From: Bosea sp. 124
GTDB taxonomy: Bacteria > Pseudomonadota > Alphaproteobacteria > Rhizobiales > Beijerinckiaceae
Assembly: GCF_003046175.1 (NCBI RefSeq)
Contig: NZ_PZZM01000001.1
Span: 682,001-746,000, forward strand
Reading direction: 5' to 3'
Length of the DNA: 64,000 nt
A model generated the notes under the pieces. The model worked only from the letters and a program-made list of their open reading frames with translations. It did no database searches and was not told where the DNA came from. Positions 1 through 8,937 of the stretch are shown here, one piece after another. The position numbers and the translations under genes were made by a program. How positions within the stretch are numbered: the stretch's first letter is position 1; each line of letters begins with the position of its first letter.

Positions 1-430
1 CGAGCAGGATTGCCGGGAAGGAGAGCAGGATGTCGGCGCCACGCATGATGTAGGGGTCGAGCCGGCGGTAATAGACGCCGAGCAGGGCGAGGAGCGCCCC
101 GATGCCGCCACCGATGACGATCGAGGCGAGCCCCATCACCAGCGTCAGCCGCGTGCCGTAGAGCAGGCGCGAGAGCATGTCGCGGCCCTGTCCGTCCGTG
201 CCCAGCCAGTATTGCGGCAGCGAGCCCTCGCTCCAGCGCGGCGGGATGAAGGGCCTGCGCGTCGTCTCGTAAGGATCGAAGGGCGCGAGCCAGGGCGCAA
301 ACAGCGCAGCCCCCACGATGAGCAGCAGGATGAGCGCCGCCAGCAAGGCGAGCTTGTCCCTGAGAATGCGCCGCCCGAAGGCGGCGAGCGGCCTGCTCGC
401 GGCGGGCGCGGGTGCGGCGATGTCAGCCAT
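1..430 (-). CDS. Dipeptide/oligopeptide ABC transporter permease, DppC type (partial)
   Basis: Inner-membrane permease subunit of a peptide- or nickel-type ABC importer. Only about the first 143 codons are in the window; the 3' end lies beyond position 1. The start ATG (428-430) overlaps the end of the upstream permease gene by 8 bases. The protein has a cytoplasmic N-terminus, a first membrane helix at about residues 28-47, and then the family motif LGTDGQGRDMLSRLLYGTR around residue 75, typical of DppC/OppC proteins. It is probably the last or next-to-last gene of an amidohydrolase-dppB-dppC operon read leftward. The binding protein and ATPases were not seen and may lie outside the window. 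The substrate cannot be told from sequence. Confidence 0.88.
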   Translation of the reverse strand, partial: MADIAAPAPAASRPLAAFGRRILRDKLALLAALILLLIVGAALFAPWLAPFDPYETTRRPFIPPRWSEGSLPQYWLGTDGQGRDMLSRLLYGTRLTLVMGLASIVIGGGIGALLALLGVYYRRLDPYIMRGADILLSFPAILL

Positions 431-1367
431 GTTTCTCGACCCGCGGATCGAGCACCGCATACAGCATGTCGACGATCAGATTGATTACCAGGAAGGCCAG
501 CGCCAGCACCAGAATCGCGCCCTGTGCCAGCGGAAAATCGCTCGCCAGGATGGCCCCGACGGCGAGCCGGCCGACGCCCGGCCAGGAGTAGATCGTCTCG
601 GTCACGACCGCGCCGCCGAGCAGATAGCCGGCCTGCAGGCCGATCAGCGTCACGACCGGGATCAGTGCGTTGCGCAGCACATGGCGCATCACCACGGCGC
701 GCTCCGACAGGCCCTTGGCCCGGGCGGTGCGGACATGATCGGCGCTCAGCACTTCGAGCGCGGCGGTTCGCGTCATCCGCGCGATCGGGCCGATGAAGAC
801 CAGGCCCAGCGTCAGGGCGGGCAGCGCAATCGCAGCGAGCCCGTCCAGGCTCCAGAGCGGGCCGCCGCGCCCGATGAAGGGCAGCAGCCCCCAATGATAG
901 CCGATATACTGCATCAGGATGAGGCCGATGAAGAACACCGGGGTCGAGACCCCGGCGACCGAGATCGCGATCACGACCCGATCGAGCAGGCGGCCGCGAT
1001 AGACGGCGGCGATGGTGCCGAGCGCGATGCCGAGCGGCACGGCCCAGACCAGGCAGGCAAACATCAGCTCGGCCGTCGGGCCGATGGCCTCGCCCAGTTC
1101 GGCGATGACGCTGGTGTTGGAAATCAGCGAGACGCCGAGATCGCCCTGCAGCACGCGGGCGAGATAGATGCCGAACTGCACGAAGACCGGCCGGTCGAGC
1201 CCGAGATCCTGGCGAATCTGCGCGACGAGTTCCGGCGTGGCCGTCGGGCCGGCGACGATCGCGGCGGGATCGGCCGGAACCAGTTGCAGCAGCAGGAATC
1301 CAAAGAGCAGCACGCCAAGCAGCACCGGCACCGACATCGCGACGCGCTGGGCGATGTGGTTCAGCAT
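423..1367 (-). CDS. Dipeptide/oligopeptide ABC transporter permease, DppB type
   Basis: Membrane permease subunit that pairs with the DppC-type protein downstream. At 314 residues it has the usual DppB length, with an N-terminal helix (about residues 9-28), a periplasmic segment with the family pattern DLGLDRPVFVQFG, and five further hydrophobic stretches. The cytoplasmic EAA-like loop (RTARAKGLSERAVVMRHVLR) that contacts the ATPase is present at about residues 215-235. It starts 40 bases after the stop of the amidohydrolase gene on the same strand, so the two are likely co-transcribed. The pairing suggests uptake of a peptide-like or amide compound that the amidohydrolase then processes, but this is inference. 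Confidence 0.9.
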   Translation of the reverse strand: MLNHIAQRVAMSVPVLLGVLLFGFLLLQLVPADPAAIVAGPTATPELVAQIRQDLGLDRPVFVQFGIYLARVLQGDLGVSLISNTSVIAELGEAIGPTAELMFACLVWAVPLGIALGTIAAVYRGRLLDRVVIAISVAGVSTPVFFIGLILMQYIGYHWGLLPFIGRGGPLWSLDGLAAIALPALTLGLVFIGPIARMTRTAALEVLSADHVRTARAKGLSERAVVMRHVLRNALIPVVTLIGLQAGYLLGGAVVTETIYSWPGVGRLAVGAILASDFPLAQGAILVLALAFLVINLIVDMLYAVLDPRVEKHG

Positions 1368-1407
1368 CGGGAGCAGCCGCTCACGGCCCTGGCCTGGACG
1401 CGCACCC

Positions 1408-3033
1408 TCACACCTCCGCCTCGAACACGATCTTCCCCGCGATGATCGTCATGTCGCAGCGGGTCTCGTGCAAGAGCTGTTCCGGCGTCGCCGTCGAGAG
1501 GTCGCGCGAGAAGATCGCGATATCGGCGGTCATGCCGGGCAGGAGCCGGCCGCGGGTGTCCTCGCAGCGATTCACATAGGCGCCGAAATCGGTGTAGGCG
1601 GCGATGACCTCGTCGATCGTCATGGTCTGGCCGGGCGAGATCACCGTCCCGCGCGAGGTCTTGCGGGTCAGCATGGTGTAAATGTTGGGCCAAATATTCG
1701 CGTCGCAGACCGGCGCATCGGAGGAGGCCGCGGGCTTGAGCCCGGCTTCGATCCAGTCGCGCATCGGATAGCAGGCGTCGACGCGCTCCGGTTCCAGCAC
1801 CGCGAGATAAAGATCGCCGAAATCATAGATGAAGACCGGCTGCGGCACCGGCTCGATGCCAAGCCGGACCATGCGCGCGATCTGCTCTTTCGAATTGAAG
1901 CCGCAATGCTCGATGCGGTGGCGACGATCCGGATCGGGATGGTCGTTCAGCCCGTTCTCCATCGCGTTCAGGGTCTGCTCGATCGCGGCATCGCCGATGG
2001 CATGGACGGCGAGCTGATAGCCCTTGGCATGGTAGTCGCGCGTCAGCGCGTCCATCGCGGCATCGCTCAGGCAGAAGATGCCCTTCGTCTCGGGCTCGCC
2101 CAGATAGGGCAGGCTCATCGCCGCGGTGCGGCCGCCGGCCGAGCCGTCGGTGAAGATCTTGACCGGGCCGACGCTGAGCCAGTCGTCGCCAGCACCCGTC
2201 ACCAGCCCATCGGCGAAACACTGCTCGACGATGCCGTTGTGCCCGCCAAGCAGGCACATATTGGTGCGCACCGGCAGGCGGCCGGTGCGCTGGGCCGTGC
2301 GGTAGGCAGCTACCTCGCGGTATTGCGAGCGCATGCCGACAGCCGCATCCATCACGCTGGTGATGCCGAAGGAGTTGCAATAGCGCCCTGCCCGCTCGAT
2401 CGCGGCGACGAGTTCCTCGTCAGTCGGATCGGGGATGACCTTCTTGATGGCATCGCGGCCGTTCTCGGCCATCAGTCCGGTCAGCGAGCCGTTGATCTGC
2501 TCGATCGCGCCACCGGCCGGCACGGGCGTCTTCTCGTCGACGCCGGCGAGCTTCAGCGCCAGCGAATTGGCGACCGAGAGATGGCCGCAGGCGCGCACGA
2601 TATAGACGGGGTTGTCCGGCGCCGCGTGATCGAGTTCGGTGCGGTGCGGATGGCGCTTCACGTCGAGTTCGAAATGATCGTAGCCGCGCGCCAGGATCCA
2701 TTCGCCGGGCTTCGCTTTCGCGGCGGCTTTCGCGATCATGCCGAGCAGACCGTCCAGCGTCCGCACGAAGCGCGGCCGGATGTCGAGCTCCTTCATGGTC
2801 AGGCCGAGCGGCAGCAGGTGCAGATGCGCCTCGTAGAGGCCCGGCGTCGCCATGCGGCCGGCGAGATCGATGACTGTCGTCCCCGGGCCGATCAGCGGTT
2901 CCATGTCGGTGGCTGAGCCGGTCGCCAGAACCTTGCCTGCCCAGAGCGCGACCGCGGTCGCGTAGCCCTCCTTCAGCCCCAGATAGACTGGACCGTTCTG
3001 GAGAACGATATCCGCTTCAGGCAGGCTCGGCAT
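1408..3033 (-). CDS. Metal-dependent amidohydrolase, YtcJ/amidohydrolase-3 family
   Basis: A 541-residue cytoplasmic hydrolase of the amidohydrolase superfamily. The metal-binding HxH pair sits at residues 70 and 72 (GLYEAHLHL); the family usually has DSHxH here, so the Glu-Ala before the first His is a variant. Later motifs are a His in AVHAIGDAA and SSDAPVCDANIWPNIYTM near the C-terminus, as in YtcJ-like proteins. The frame stays open upstream, but the ATG at 3031-3033 is preceded by a strong GGGGGA ribosome site (3043-3050) and gives the usual N-terminus. The first gene of a leftward operon with the two peptide-type permeases, it is divergent from the lacI-type gene; the palindrome at 3216-3233 lies between them. 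The substrate is unknown. Confidence 0.87.
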   Translation of the reverse strand: MPSLPEADIVLQNGPVYLGLKEGYATAVALWAGKVLATGSATDMEPLIGPGTTVIDLAGRMATPGLYEAHLHLLPLGLTMKELDIRPRFVRTLDGLLGMIAKAAAKAKPGEWILARGYDHFELDVKRHPHRTELDHAAPDNPVYIVRACGHLSVANSLALKLAGVDEKTPVPAGGAIEQINGSLTGLMAENGRDAIKKVIPDPTDEELVAAIERAGRYCNSFGITSVMDAAVGMRSQYREVAAYRTAQRTGRLPVRTNMCLLGGHNGIVEQCFADGLVTGAGDDWLSVGPVKIFTDGSAGGRTAAMSLPYLGEPETKGIFCLSDAAMDALTRDYHAKGYQLAVHAIGDAAIEQTLNAMENGLNDHPDPDRRHRIEHCGFNSKEQIARMVRLGIEPVPQPVFIYDFGDLYLAVLEPERVDACYPMRDWIEAGLKPAASSDAPVCDANIWPNIYTMLTRKTSRGTVISPGQTMTIDEVIAAYTDFGAYVNRCEDTRGRLLPGMTADIAIFSRDLSTATPEQLLHETRCDMTIIAGKIVFEAEV

Positions 3034-3215
3034 AGAATTAGTTCCCCCAAGAACCAATTCATCGCACCAATAAATTCTCCGGGCAATGCGCCGCAGCGCA
3101 GCAATCCCCGTCCGGCTCACCGCGCCGCGCCGCAGTCCGGTCATGAGGACACAGCCCGACAGGCAAAGCCGGAACGCCCCTTTCCGCAGATTGCTTGTTT
3201 TGGCCGACCGACCGT

Positions 3216-3233
3216 GATTAGATCGATCCAATC
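3216..3233. promoter_or_regulatory. Probable LacI-family operator, copy 1
   Basis: The palindrome GATTAGATCGATCCAATC has one mismatched pair and a central CG, as LacI-family operators usually do. It lies 31 bases before the lacI-type start codon and between the divergent amidohydrolase and regulator genes. The core is repeated almost exactly in front of the TRAP genes at 5758-5776. Two copies flanking the regulator support autoregulation and control of both sides; binding is inferred. Confidence 0.65.
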
Positions 3234-3263
3234 GACTATTTTCGGCCCAAAACAGGCTGATTC

Positions 3264-4358
3264 ATGTTGCAACGCACAGCAAGCGACACGATTTCCGGTG
3301 AAGCCGCCCGGCCGGGCGCAAAGGTCACCCTCACGGAAATCGCTGCGCATGCCGATGTGTCGCGAGCGACCGTCTCGCTCGTCCTGCGCGAAAGCCCGCT
3401 GGTGCGCGACGAAACGCGCCAGCGCGTGCTGGGCGCGATCAAGGCGCTGAACTACGTCTATGACCGCAGTGCGGCGCGCATGCGCGGGCGGCATTCGCAG
3501 ACCGTCGGGGTCATCATCGTCGACCTGACATCATCCTTCTATGCCGAGCTGACGGCGGGCATCGACGCCGCGCTCGACCGTGCGGGACGCATCGCTTTCC
3601 TGGCCAATACGGGCGAGGATCTCGACCGTCAGGCGCGCGTGCTGGCGCGGTTCCGCGAGCAGGCCGTCGATGGCGTGATCCTGTGCCCCGCCGAGGGTGC
3701 GACCGTCGAGACCCTGCACCAGTTGACCAGTGCGAACATGCCCTGCGTCCAGGTGCTGCGACATGTCCCGGGCGCCCAGACCGACTATGTCGGAACCGAC
3801 AACCGGCTTGGAACCAGGCTCGCCACCGAGCATCTGATCGAGCGCGGCCATGAGCGCATCGCCTTCGTTGGCGGCGATGCCGACACCTCCGTCGCGCATG
3901 ACCGCAAGGCGGGCTATCTCGACGCGATCAAGCAAGCGGGGCTGCCCCCCCGCCTGCTGCTCTGCCCCAACACCAAGGTCGCGAGCGCGGGAATCGTCCA
4001 GGCGGCACTGCTCGCGGACGCCCCGCCGACCGGCTTCGTCTGCTTCAACGACCCGACCGCGATGGGCGCGATGTCGGGAGCGTCCAGAGCCGGACAGCGA
4101 CCCGGACACGAGGTGGCGATCGTCGGCTTCGACGATATCGGCGATGCGGCGATGACCTTCCCTTCACTGAGCAGCGTCGCCGTCCAGCCGCAGGCTCTCG
4201 GCGAGGCGGCGGCGGATCTGCTGCTGAAGCGCATCGCCAGTCCGGGCGGCCCGCCCTGCCGGATCATCACGCCGCCCCGCCTCGTGATCCGCGGCTCCAG
4301 CGAGAACGCCGTCGGCCCCGGCCGGCGCGGCCCGGCCCTGCAGGCGGCAGGCGAATGA
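3264..4358 (+). CDS. LacI family transcriptional regulator
   Basis: A 364-residue DNA-binding regulator. The N-terminal helix-turn-helix (about residues 21-45, VTLTEIAAHADVSRATVSLV) and hinge are typical of LacI. A periplasmic-binding-like effector domain follows from about residue 77 (VGVIIVDLTSSFYAEL) with the late motif VAIVGFDDIGDAAM. About 18 residues precede the helix-turn-helix, so translation could start slightly further in, but no better internal start was seen. The stop overlaps the start of the epimerase gene by four bases (ATGA at 4355-4358), so the two are translationally coupled. By context its ligand is likely the sugar or sugar-acid substrate of the TRAP transporter and epimerase. 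The two palindromes nearby are its probable operators. Confidence 0.93.
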   Translation: MLQRTASDTISGEAARPGAKVTLTEIAAHADVSRATVSLVLRESPLVRDETRQRVLGAIKALNYVYDRSAARMRGRHSQTVGVIIVDLTSSFYAELTAGIDAALDRAGRIAFLANTGEDLDRQARVLARFREQAVDGVILCPAEGATVETLHQLTSANMPCVQVLRHVPGAQTDYVGTDNRLGTRLATEHLIERGHERIAFVGGDADTSVAHDRKAGYLDAIKQAGLPPRLLLCPNTKVASAGIVQAALLADAPPTGFVCFNDPTAMGAMSGASRAGQRPGHEVAIVGFDDIGDAAMTFPSLSSVAVQPQALGEAAADLLLKRIASPGGPPCRIITPPRLVIRGSSENAVGPGRRGPALQAAGE

Positions 4359-5515
4359 GCCGCGCCGTCCGGAGCTATCTGCTCGGGACATTGCTGCCCT
4401 TCTGGGCGGAATGCGCCTGGGACGGGATCGATGGCGGCTATATCAGCGAGTTGAGGCTGACCGGCGCGGCCGTGCCGGAGGCGATGCGCAGCACGCTCGT
4501 GCAAAGCCGTTGCCTCTACAGCTTCAGCCATGCGGCCGTGCTCGGCGGCGACGACTGGGCGTTCACGGCGGCGCGACGCGCCTTCGACTTCCTCTGCCGG
4601 CGGCTGCGGCACGAGAGCGGCCTGTGGGTCACGGCCGCAGCACCGCGGCCGGGCGGCCCGCGCGACGAGCGGCTCGACTTCTACGATCAGGCCTTCGTTC
4701 TGTTCGGGCTCGCCTGGTGGCACCGGGCCAGCGGCGATGCGAGCGCGATCAGCCTCGCCGACGAGACCTGGGACGCGCTGGAAGCCTGCCTCGCCGATTC
4801 GCAAGCCGGGGGCTGGCGCGAGGATTCGCAAGGGAGGCTGCCGCGTCGCCAGAACCCGCACATGCATCTGCTGGAAGCGGCGCATGCCCTGCTGGAGGCC
4901 ACGGGAGAGACGACCTGGCTGACGCGTGCCGACCGGATCGTACGGCTGTTCCTCGAGCGCTTCTATGACGCCGGCAGCGGCACGGTGCGCGAGTTCCTCA
5001 CAGCCGACCTGCACCCCGACCCGGGCGCTGCCGGACGGCTGCGCGAGCCCGGCCACAGCATGGAGTGGGTCTGGCTGTTGCTGCATCATCATCGGCTGGG
5101 CGGCGCCGGAGCGGTGCTCGCCCCCGCCGCGACACTCTACACGACCGCATGCCGGCTCGGCGTCGATGCCAGCGGCCATGTGATCGAGACGATGATGGCG
5201 GACGGGGAGATACGCGATCGTTCGCACCTGCTCTGGCCGCAGATGGAGGCCGTCAAGGCCGCGCTGGCGCGGCAGGAGATGCTGGGTTCGGCGCCTGGCG
5301 ACGCGGAGCGGTTCCTGGCCGTGATCTGGCGCGACCACCTGTCGGAAATGACGCCGCTCTGGATCAACCGTCTGACCGCCGAGGGATCGCCCCTGACCGA
5401 CCGTGTGCCGACACGGCTTCTGTATCATATCGTCCTGTGCCTGGCCGAGCATCTGCGCCTGACGCCCGCGCACCAGCCATCGGCACGGGTCGCGGCGGAG
5501 GCACCAAGGCCATGA
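4355..5515 (+). CDS. AGE family epimerase/isomerase (N-acylglucosamine 2-epimerase-like)
   Basis: A 386-residue (alpha/alpha)6-barrel protein of the family that includes N-acylglucosamine 2-epimerase, mannose isomerase and cellobiose 2-epimerase. Visible family patterns are QSRCLYSFSHA (residue 50 onward), PHMHLLEAAHALLE (about 168-181), PGHSMEWVWLL (about 232-242, with His234 as a likely catalytic residue) and LLWPQMEAVKAAL. It is coupled to the LacI gene by ATGA and precedes the TRAP operon by 311 bases. Mannose or another free aldose interconversion is at least as likely as N-acetylmannosamine, because no other sialic-acid genes are present. The exact substrate is not determined. Confidence 0.85.
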   Translation: MSRAVRSYLLGTLLPFWAECAWDGIDGGYISELRLTGAAVPEAMRSTLVQSRCLYSFSHAAVLGGDDWAFTAARRAFDFLCRRLRHESGLWVTAAAPRPGGPRDERLDFYDQAFVLFGLAWWHRASGDASAISLADETWDALEACLADSQAGGWREDSQGRLPRRQNPHMHLLEAAHALLEATGETTWLTRADRIVRLFLERFYDAGSGTVREFLTADLHPDPGAAGRLREPGHSMEWVWLLLHHHRLGGAGAVLAPAATLYTTACRLGVDASGHVIETMMADGEIRDRSHLLWPQMEAVKAALARQEMLGSAPGDAERFLAVIWRDHLSEMTPLWINRLTAEGSPLTDRVPTRLLYHIVLCLAEHLRLTPAHQPSARVAAEAPRP

Positions 5516-5826
5516 CCCGCTCGACGTTCGCCCCGCGAAACCTCCGGCCGGCGACCGGCAACCTCAACGACAAAAACGTCAGGACGACGCAGCCATGAGA
5601 TGACCTGCAAACGCACATCTTCCCGGGCACAATAGAACCCCGGGCAAGATTCAAACTGAAATGCCGAAATTTGCGCACTCGATGGAAATCGGGAAGATGT
5701 ATTTTTGACTATATTTGATATCCAACAATAGATTTCCGGCTGCTGAAAAGCTATATTGATTAGATCGATCTAAATCGTCATACTATTGGAGCGAGCCCCG
5801 CAAGAGGGCCCCAATGGGAGGAACAG
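5516..5826 (+). promoter_or_regulatory. TRAP operon promoter region with LacI-type operator, copy 2
   Basis: This gap is clearly more AT-rich than its surroundings from about 5690. It holds GATTAGATCGATCTAAATC at 5758-5776, whose core TTAGATCGATCTAA (5760-5773) is a perfect 14-bp palindrome with central CG. The core differs from the copy at 3216-3233 at one base. A possible promoter is TTGATT at 5756-5761 and CATACT at 5779-5784 with 17-bp spacing, which would put the operator between the two hexamers. The ribosome site GGGAGGA precedes dctP at about 5815-5821. Repression by the LacI protein is the natural inference. Confidence 0.65.
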
Positions 5827-6816
5827 ATGTCAAGGAGACTGATCACCTGCGTGATCGGTGCGGCGCTCGCTTTCGTGGCCGCACCGTCGAACGCTCAACA
5901 GACCATCGAACTGCACGGCGCCTCGCAGTTCAACGACGACCACGCCTTCACCAAAGCGCTCGCCAAATTCGGCGAGGTGGTCAAGGCCTGCTACGGCAAG
6001 CCGATCAATTTCGTGCTGCACAAGAACAGCGAGCTCGGCCTCGAAAAGCAGTATTTCGAGTACATGGCCTCGGGCAAGGCCGTGGACTATGCCATCGTCT
6101 CGCCGGCGCATATGTCGACCTTCTCGAAGGCCGCGCCATTCATCGACGCGCCGTTCCTGTTCCGCGACCTCGCGCACTGGAACAAGGTACTCGACCAGGA
6201 CCTGCTGAAGCCGATCGCCGACGAGATCGCCAAGCGCTCCGACGTCATGCTGGTCGGCTATGCCGGCGGCGGTACGCGCAACATCTTCGTCAACAAGCCG
6301 GTCAGCAACATGGCCGAGATCAAGGGCCTCAAGGTCCGCGTCCAGGGCGCGCCGATCTGGAGCAAGACCTTCCAGGCGGCGGGCATGGCGCCGACCGTGA
6401 TCGCCTATAACGAGGTCTATAACGGCATCCAGAACGGCGTCATCTCGGCCGGCGAGAACGAGGCGGCCGGCGTCGAGGCGATGCGCTTCTACGAGGTCGC
6501 GCCGCAACTCGCCATGACCGAGCACGCGATCACGATCCGCCCGCTGGCCTTCTCCGGCAAGACCTTCCGCAAGCTGCCGAAGGATCTGCAGGACTGCGTC
6601 ATGAAGGGCGGCAAGGAAGGCGGGGCGCATGGCCGGCAGGTCGAAGCGAGCGAGGACACCGCCAAGCTCGAAGCGCTCGAAAAGGCCGGCAAGCTGAAGC
6701 GCATTCCCTTCGCCGACCGCGCCGCGATGAAGAAGGCGGTCGATCCCGTCATGATCGAATACGCCAAGGAGATCGACGCCCTGTCGATCCTGGAGAAGAT
6801 CAACGCCGTCCAGTGA
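5827..6816 (+). CDS. dctP: TRAP transporter substrate-binding protein, DctP family
   Basis: Periplasmic binding protein of a tripartite ATP-independent transporter, 329 residues. The signal peptide is residues 1 to about 23 (cleavage near NAQQ). The body matches DctP proteins: a domain hinge and the segment GLKVRVQGAPIWSKTFQAAG (about 171-190), where family members place the arginine that binds the substrate carboxylate, followed by EVYNGIQNGVISAGENE. It starts after GGGAGGA and a LacI-type operator. It forms a DctP-DctQ-DctM set with the next two genes. An organic acid or sugar acid is the likely class of ligand; the actual compound is unknown. It is not an extracytoplasmic TAXI-type protein. 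Confidence 0.92.
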   Translation: MSRRLITCVIGAALAFVAAPSNAQQTIELHGASQFNDDHAFTKALAKFGEVVKACYGKPINFVLHKNSELGLEKQYFEYMASGKAVDYAIVSPAHMSTFSKAAPFIDAPFLFRDLAHWNKVLDQDLLKPIADEIAKRSDVMLVGYAGGGTRNIFVNKPVSNMAEIKGLKVRVQGAPIWSKTFQAAGMAPTVIAYNEVYNGIQNGVISAGENEAAGVEAMRFYEVAPQLAMTEHAITIRPLAFSGKTFRKLPKDLQDCVMKGGKEGGAHGRQVEASEDTAKLEALEKAGKLKRIPFADRAAMKKAVDPVMIEYAKEIDALSILEKINAVQ

Positions 6817-6904
6817 CGCGCGGATCGTCGTCCAAGCCGCCGGGCCTCGCCCGGCGGCGCCCTCTTCAGCCCGACATGTCCGACTTTCCGGAGCGCGCCT
6901 GCCC

Positions 6905-7417
6905 ATGAGCGTGAACAGCATCGATTCGCCCGGCCTCCTGCGCCGGTTCTCCGCAGGCTATCACCGCGTCTTGTGCATGTTGCTGGCGGTCATGCTGGCG
7001 GTCCTGGTCGTTCCCGTGACGGTTCAGATCTTCTCGCGCTTCACCAGCCTGATCCCGCACTACATCTGGACCGAGGAGATGGCGCGCTTCCTGTTCGTCT
7101 GGACGATCATGATCGGCTCGATCGTCGGCGTCCGCGAAAGTGCACATTTCGACGTCGACCTCTGGCCGCGCCTGTCTCCTCGCGGCAACGCCGCATTGCG
7201 GCTGTTCGCGCGGCTTTGCATCCTGCTGCTGGCCTTCGTCTTCCTCTGGATGGGCATCGAGTTCACCGAACAGGCGATCTACCGCATCTCTGAACTGGCC
7301 GAGATGCCGCTCTGGATCATCCATCTCGCCTGGCCGATCGCGGGCGCGAGCTGGATCCTGTTCGTCGGCGAGCTGATCTATGACGATCTGCGTATCCTGG
7401 CGGGGCCGCGCTCATGA
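6905..7417 (+). CDS. dctQ: TRAP transporter small permease, DctQ family
   Basis: A 170-residue membrane protein with four hydrophobic segments (about residues 20-42, 58-75, 96-117 and 136-158). The family signature WTEEMARFLFVWTIMIGSIV is at about 56-75, and the conserved HF pair follows. It begins 88 bases after dctP, and GGAG lies about 10 bases before the start. Its last four bases (ATGA, 7414-7417) are shared with the start of the large permease gene, indicating translational coupling. With DctM it forms the ion-driven membrane module that takes substrate from DctP. Confidence 0.92.
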   Translation: MSVNSIDSPGLLRRFSAGYHRVLCMLLAVMLAVLVVPVTVQIFSRFTSLIPHYIWTEEMARFLFVWTIMIGSIVGVRESAHFDVDLWPRLSPRGNAALRLFARLCILLLAFVFLWMGIEFTEQAIYRISELAEMPLWIIHLAWPIAGASWILFVGELIYDDLRILAGPRS

Positions 7418-8733
7418 CCGGCTCGGTGCTCTCATCCGGCCAGGCCGCGCTGATCCTGTTCGGCCTGTTCTTCTTCCTGCTGGCGATGCGCGTGCCCGTC
7501 GCCTTCGCGCTCGCGCTCGCCTGCCTGCCGATCCTGCTGATCGAACCCCGCCTCTCCTCCAGCATGCTGCTGCAGGAGACCTTCAACGCCTATAACTCCT
7601 TCATCCTGCTGGCGGTGCCGTTCTTCCTGCTGACGGCCAACCTGATGAACACGGGCGGCATCACCGACCGGCTGATGCGGCTGTCGCGCAGCATGGTCGG
7701 GCATTTCCCCGGCTCGCTGGCGCAGATCAACGTCGTGCTGTCGTTCTTCTTCGCCGGGATCTCCGGCTCGTCCACGGCCGATGCCGCCAGCCAGTCGAAG
7801 CTCTTCATCGATGCCCAGCGCAAGGAGGGCTATGACGACAGCTTCACGGTGGCCATCACCGCCGTTTCCTCGGTGCTGGCCGTCATCATCCCGCCCTCCA
7901 TCCTGATGGTGATCTGGGGCGGCACGCTGACGACATCGATCGGCGCGCTGTTCCTGGCCGGCATCATCCCGGGAGCACTGATCGCCGGTGCGCAGATGGC
8001 CACGGTGCATGTCTATGCGAAGGTCCGGGGCTACCCGACCTATCCGCGCGCGAGCTGGGGCGAACTCGGAAAGGGCGTCTGGGTCTCGATTCCCGCGCTG
8101 CTGACGCCGCTGATCATCATCGGCGGCAAGATTTTCGGCTGGTTCACGGCGACTGAATCCGCCTGCATCGCGGTGCTATACGCCGTCTTCCTGTCGATCT
8201 TGATCTATCGCGAGATGGATATGAAGGGGCTCTACGATGCGCTGCTCGACAGCGGACGGTTCTCCTCCGTGGCGCTGTTCTGCGTCGGTACCGCGACCGG
8301 CTTCGGCTGGCTGATGGCGTATTACAAGATGCCGGAGGCGATCCTGTCAGGCGTCTCGACCTGGGGGCTCGGCGTCACCGGCATGGGCTTTCTGGTCGCG
8401 GGCGTCTTCCTCGTCGTCGGCTGCTTCCTCGACGCCATTCCGGCCATCATCATCGTCGGCAGCATCCTGCAGCCGCTGACGCTGGCGGCCGGCATGGACC
8501 CGGTGCATTTCGCGATGATCGGCATCGTCTCGCTGGCCTTCGGGCTGGTGACACCGCCCTACGGCCTGTGCCTGCTGATCGCCTGCGCGATGGCGGAGAT
8601 GCGCCTGATCGACGTGCTCGGGGATGTCATGATCATGCTGATGCCGATGTGCATCGTGCTGGTGATGATCATCATCTGGCCGCAGATCGTGCTGATCCTG
8701 CCGAGTCTGATCTCACCGGATTTCCTCAAGTGA
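7414..8733 (+). CDS. dctM: TRAP transporter large permease, DctM family
   Basis: A 439-residue polytopic inner-membrane permease with about a dozen hydrophobic helices, the usual size for DctM. The conserved region FFAGISGSSTADAASQSK (about residues 110-127) and the PPSILMVIWGG motif (about 158-168) are the family hallmarks. A second inverted-repeat half carries LVTPPYGLCLLI near residue 385. It is the last gene of the dctPQM operon. No clear intrinsic terminator was seen in the 204 bases before the converging tRNA gene. Confidence 0.93.
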   Translation: MTGSVLSSGQAALILFGLFFFLLAMRVPVAFALALACLPILLIEPRLSSSMLLQETFNAYNSFILLAVPFFLLTANLMNTGGITDRLMRLSRSMVGHFPGSLAQINVVLSFFFAGISGSSTADAASQSKLFIDAQRKEGYDDSFTVAITAVSSVLAVIIPPSILMVIWGGTLTTSIGALFLAGIIPGALIAGAQMATVHVYAKVRGYPTYPRASWGELGKGVWVSIPALLTPLIIIGGKIFGWFTATESACIAVLYAVFLSILIYREMDMKGLYDALLDSGRFSSVALFCVGTATGFGWLMAYYKMPEAILSGVSTWGLGVTGMGFLVAGVFLVVGCFLDAIPAIIIVGSILQPLTLAAGMDPVHFAMIGIVSLAFGLVTPPYGLCLLIACAMAEMRLIDVLGDVMIMLMPMCIVLVMIIIWPQIVLILPSLISPDFLK

Positions 8734-8937
8734 GGCTCTTTTCCGAGTCGACGGGGCAAGATTCGACGATGACGCCGCCGCCGGCAGGCCTGACCGCGAT
8801 GCCGGCTCTGTCGGTTGTCGTGAATCCGCGGGCGGCGGCGAGACGACCCGCCAGCGCATGGCAACCGATATGGCCGGCGGCTCCATCAACGATTTGAGAA
8901 AGTCTCGGACGACGGCGCATGCCGCAGAACACCGAAG

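Noticed and set aside
5512..5598. A 28-codon frame starting inside the epimerase stop codon (ATGA overlap)
   Set aside because: Very short, no ribosome site beyond the overlap, composition like the intergenic region; probably chance.
4355..8733. Sialic acid uptake and catabolism (SiaPQM with ManNAc 2-epimerase)
   Set aside because: No lyase, kinase or NagA/NagB genes in the neighbourhood, so the name is not justified by TRAP plus AGE alone.
8734..8937. Possible gene between dctM and the tRNA
   Set aside because: Frames here are shadows without ribosome sites; nothing protein-like or RNA-like was recognised.
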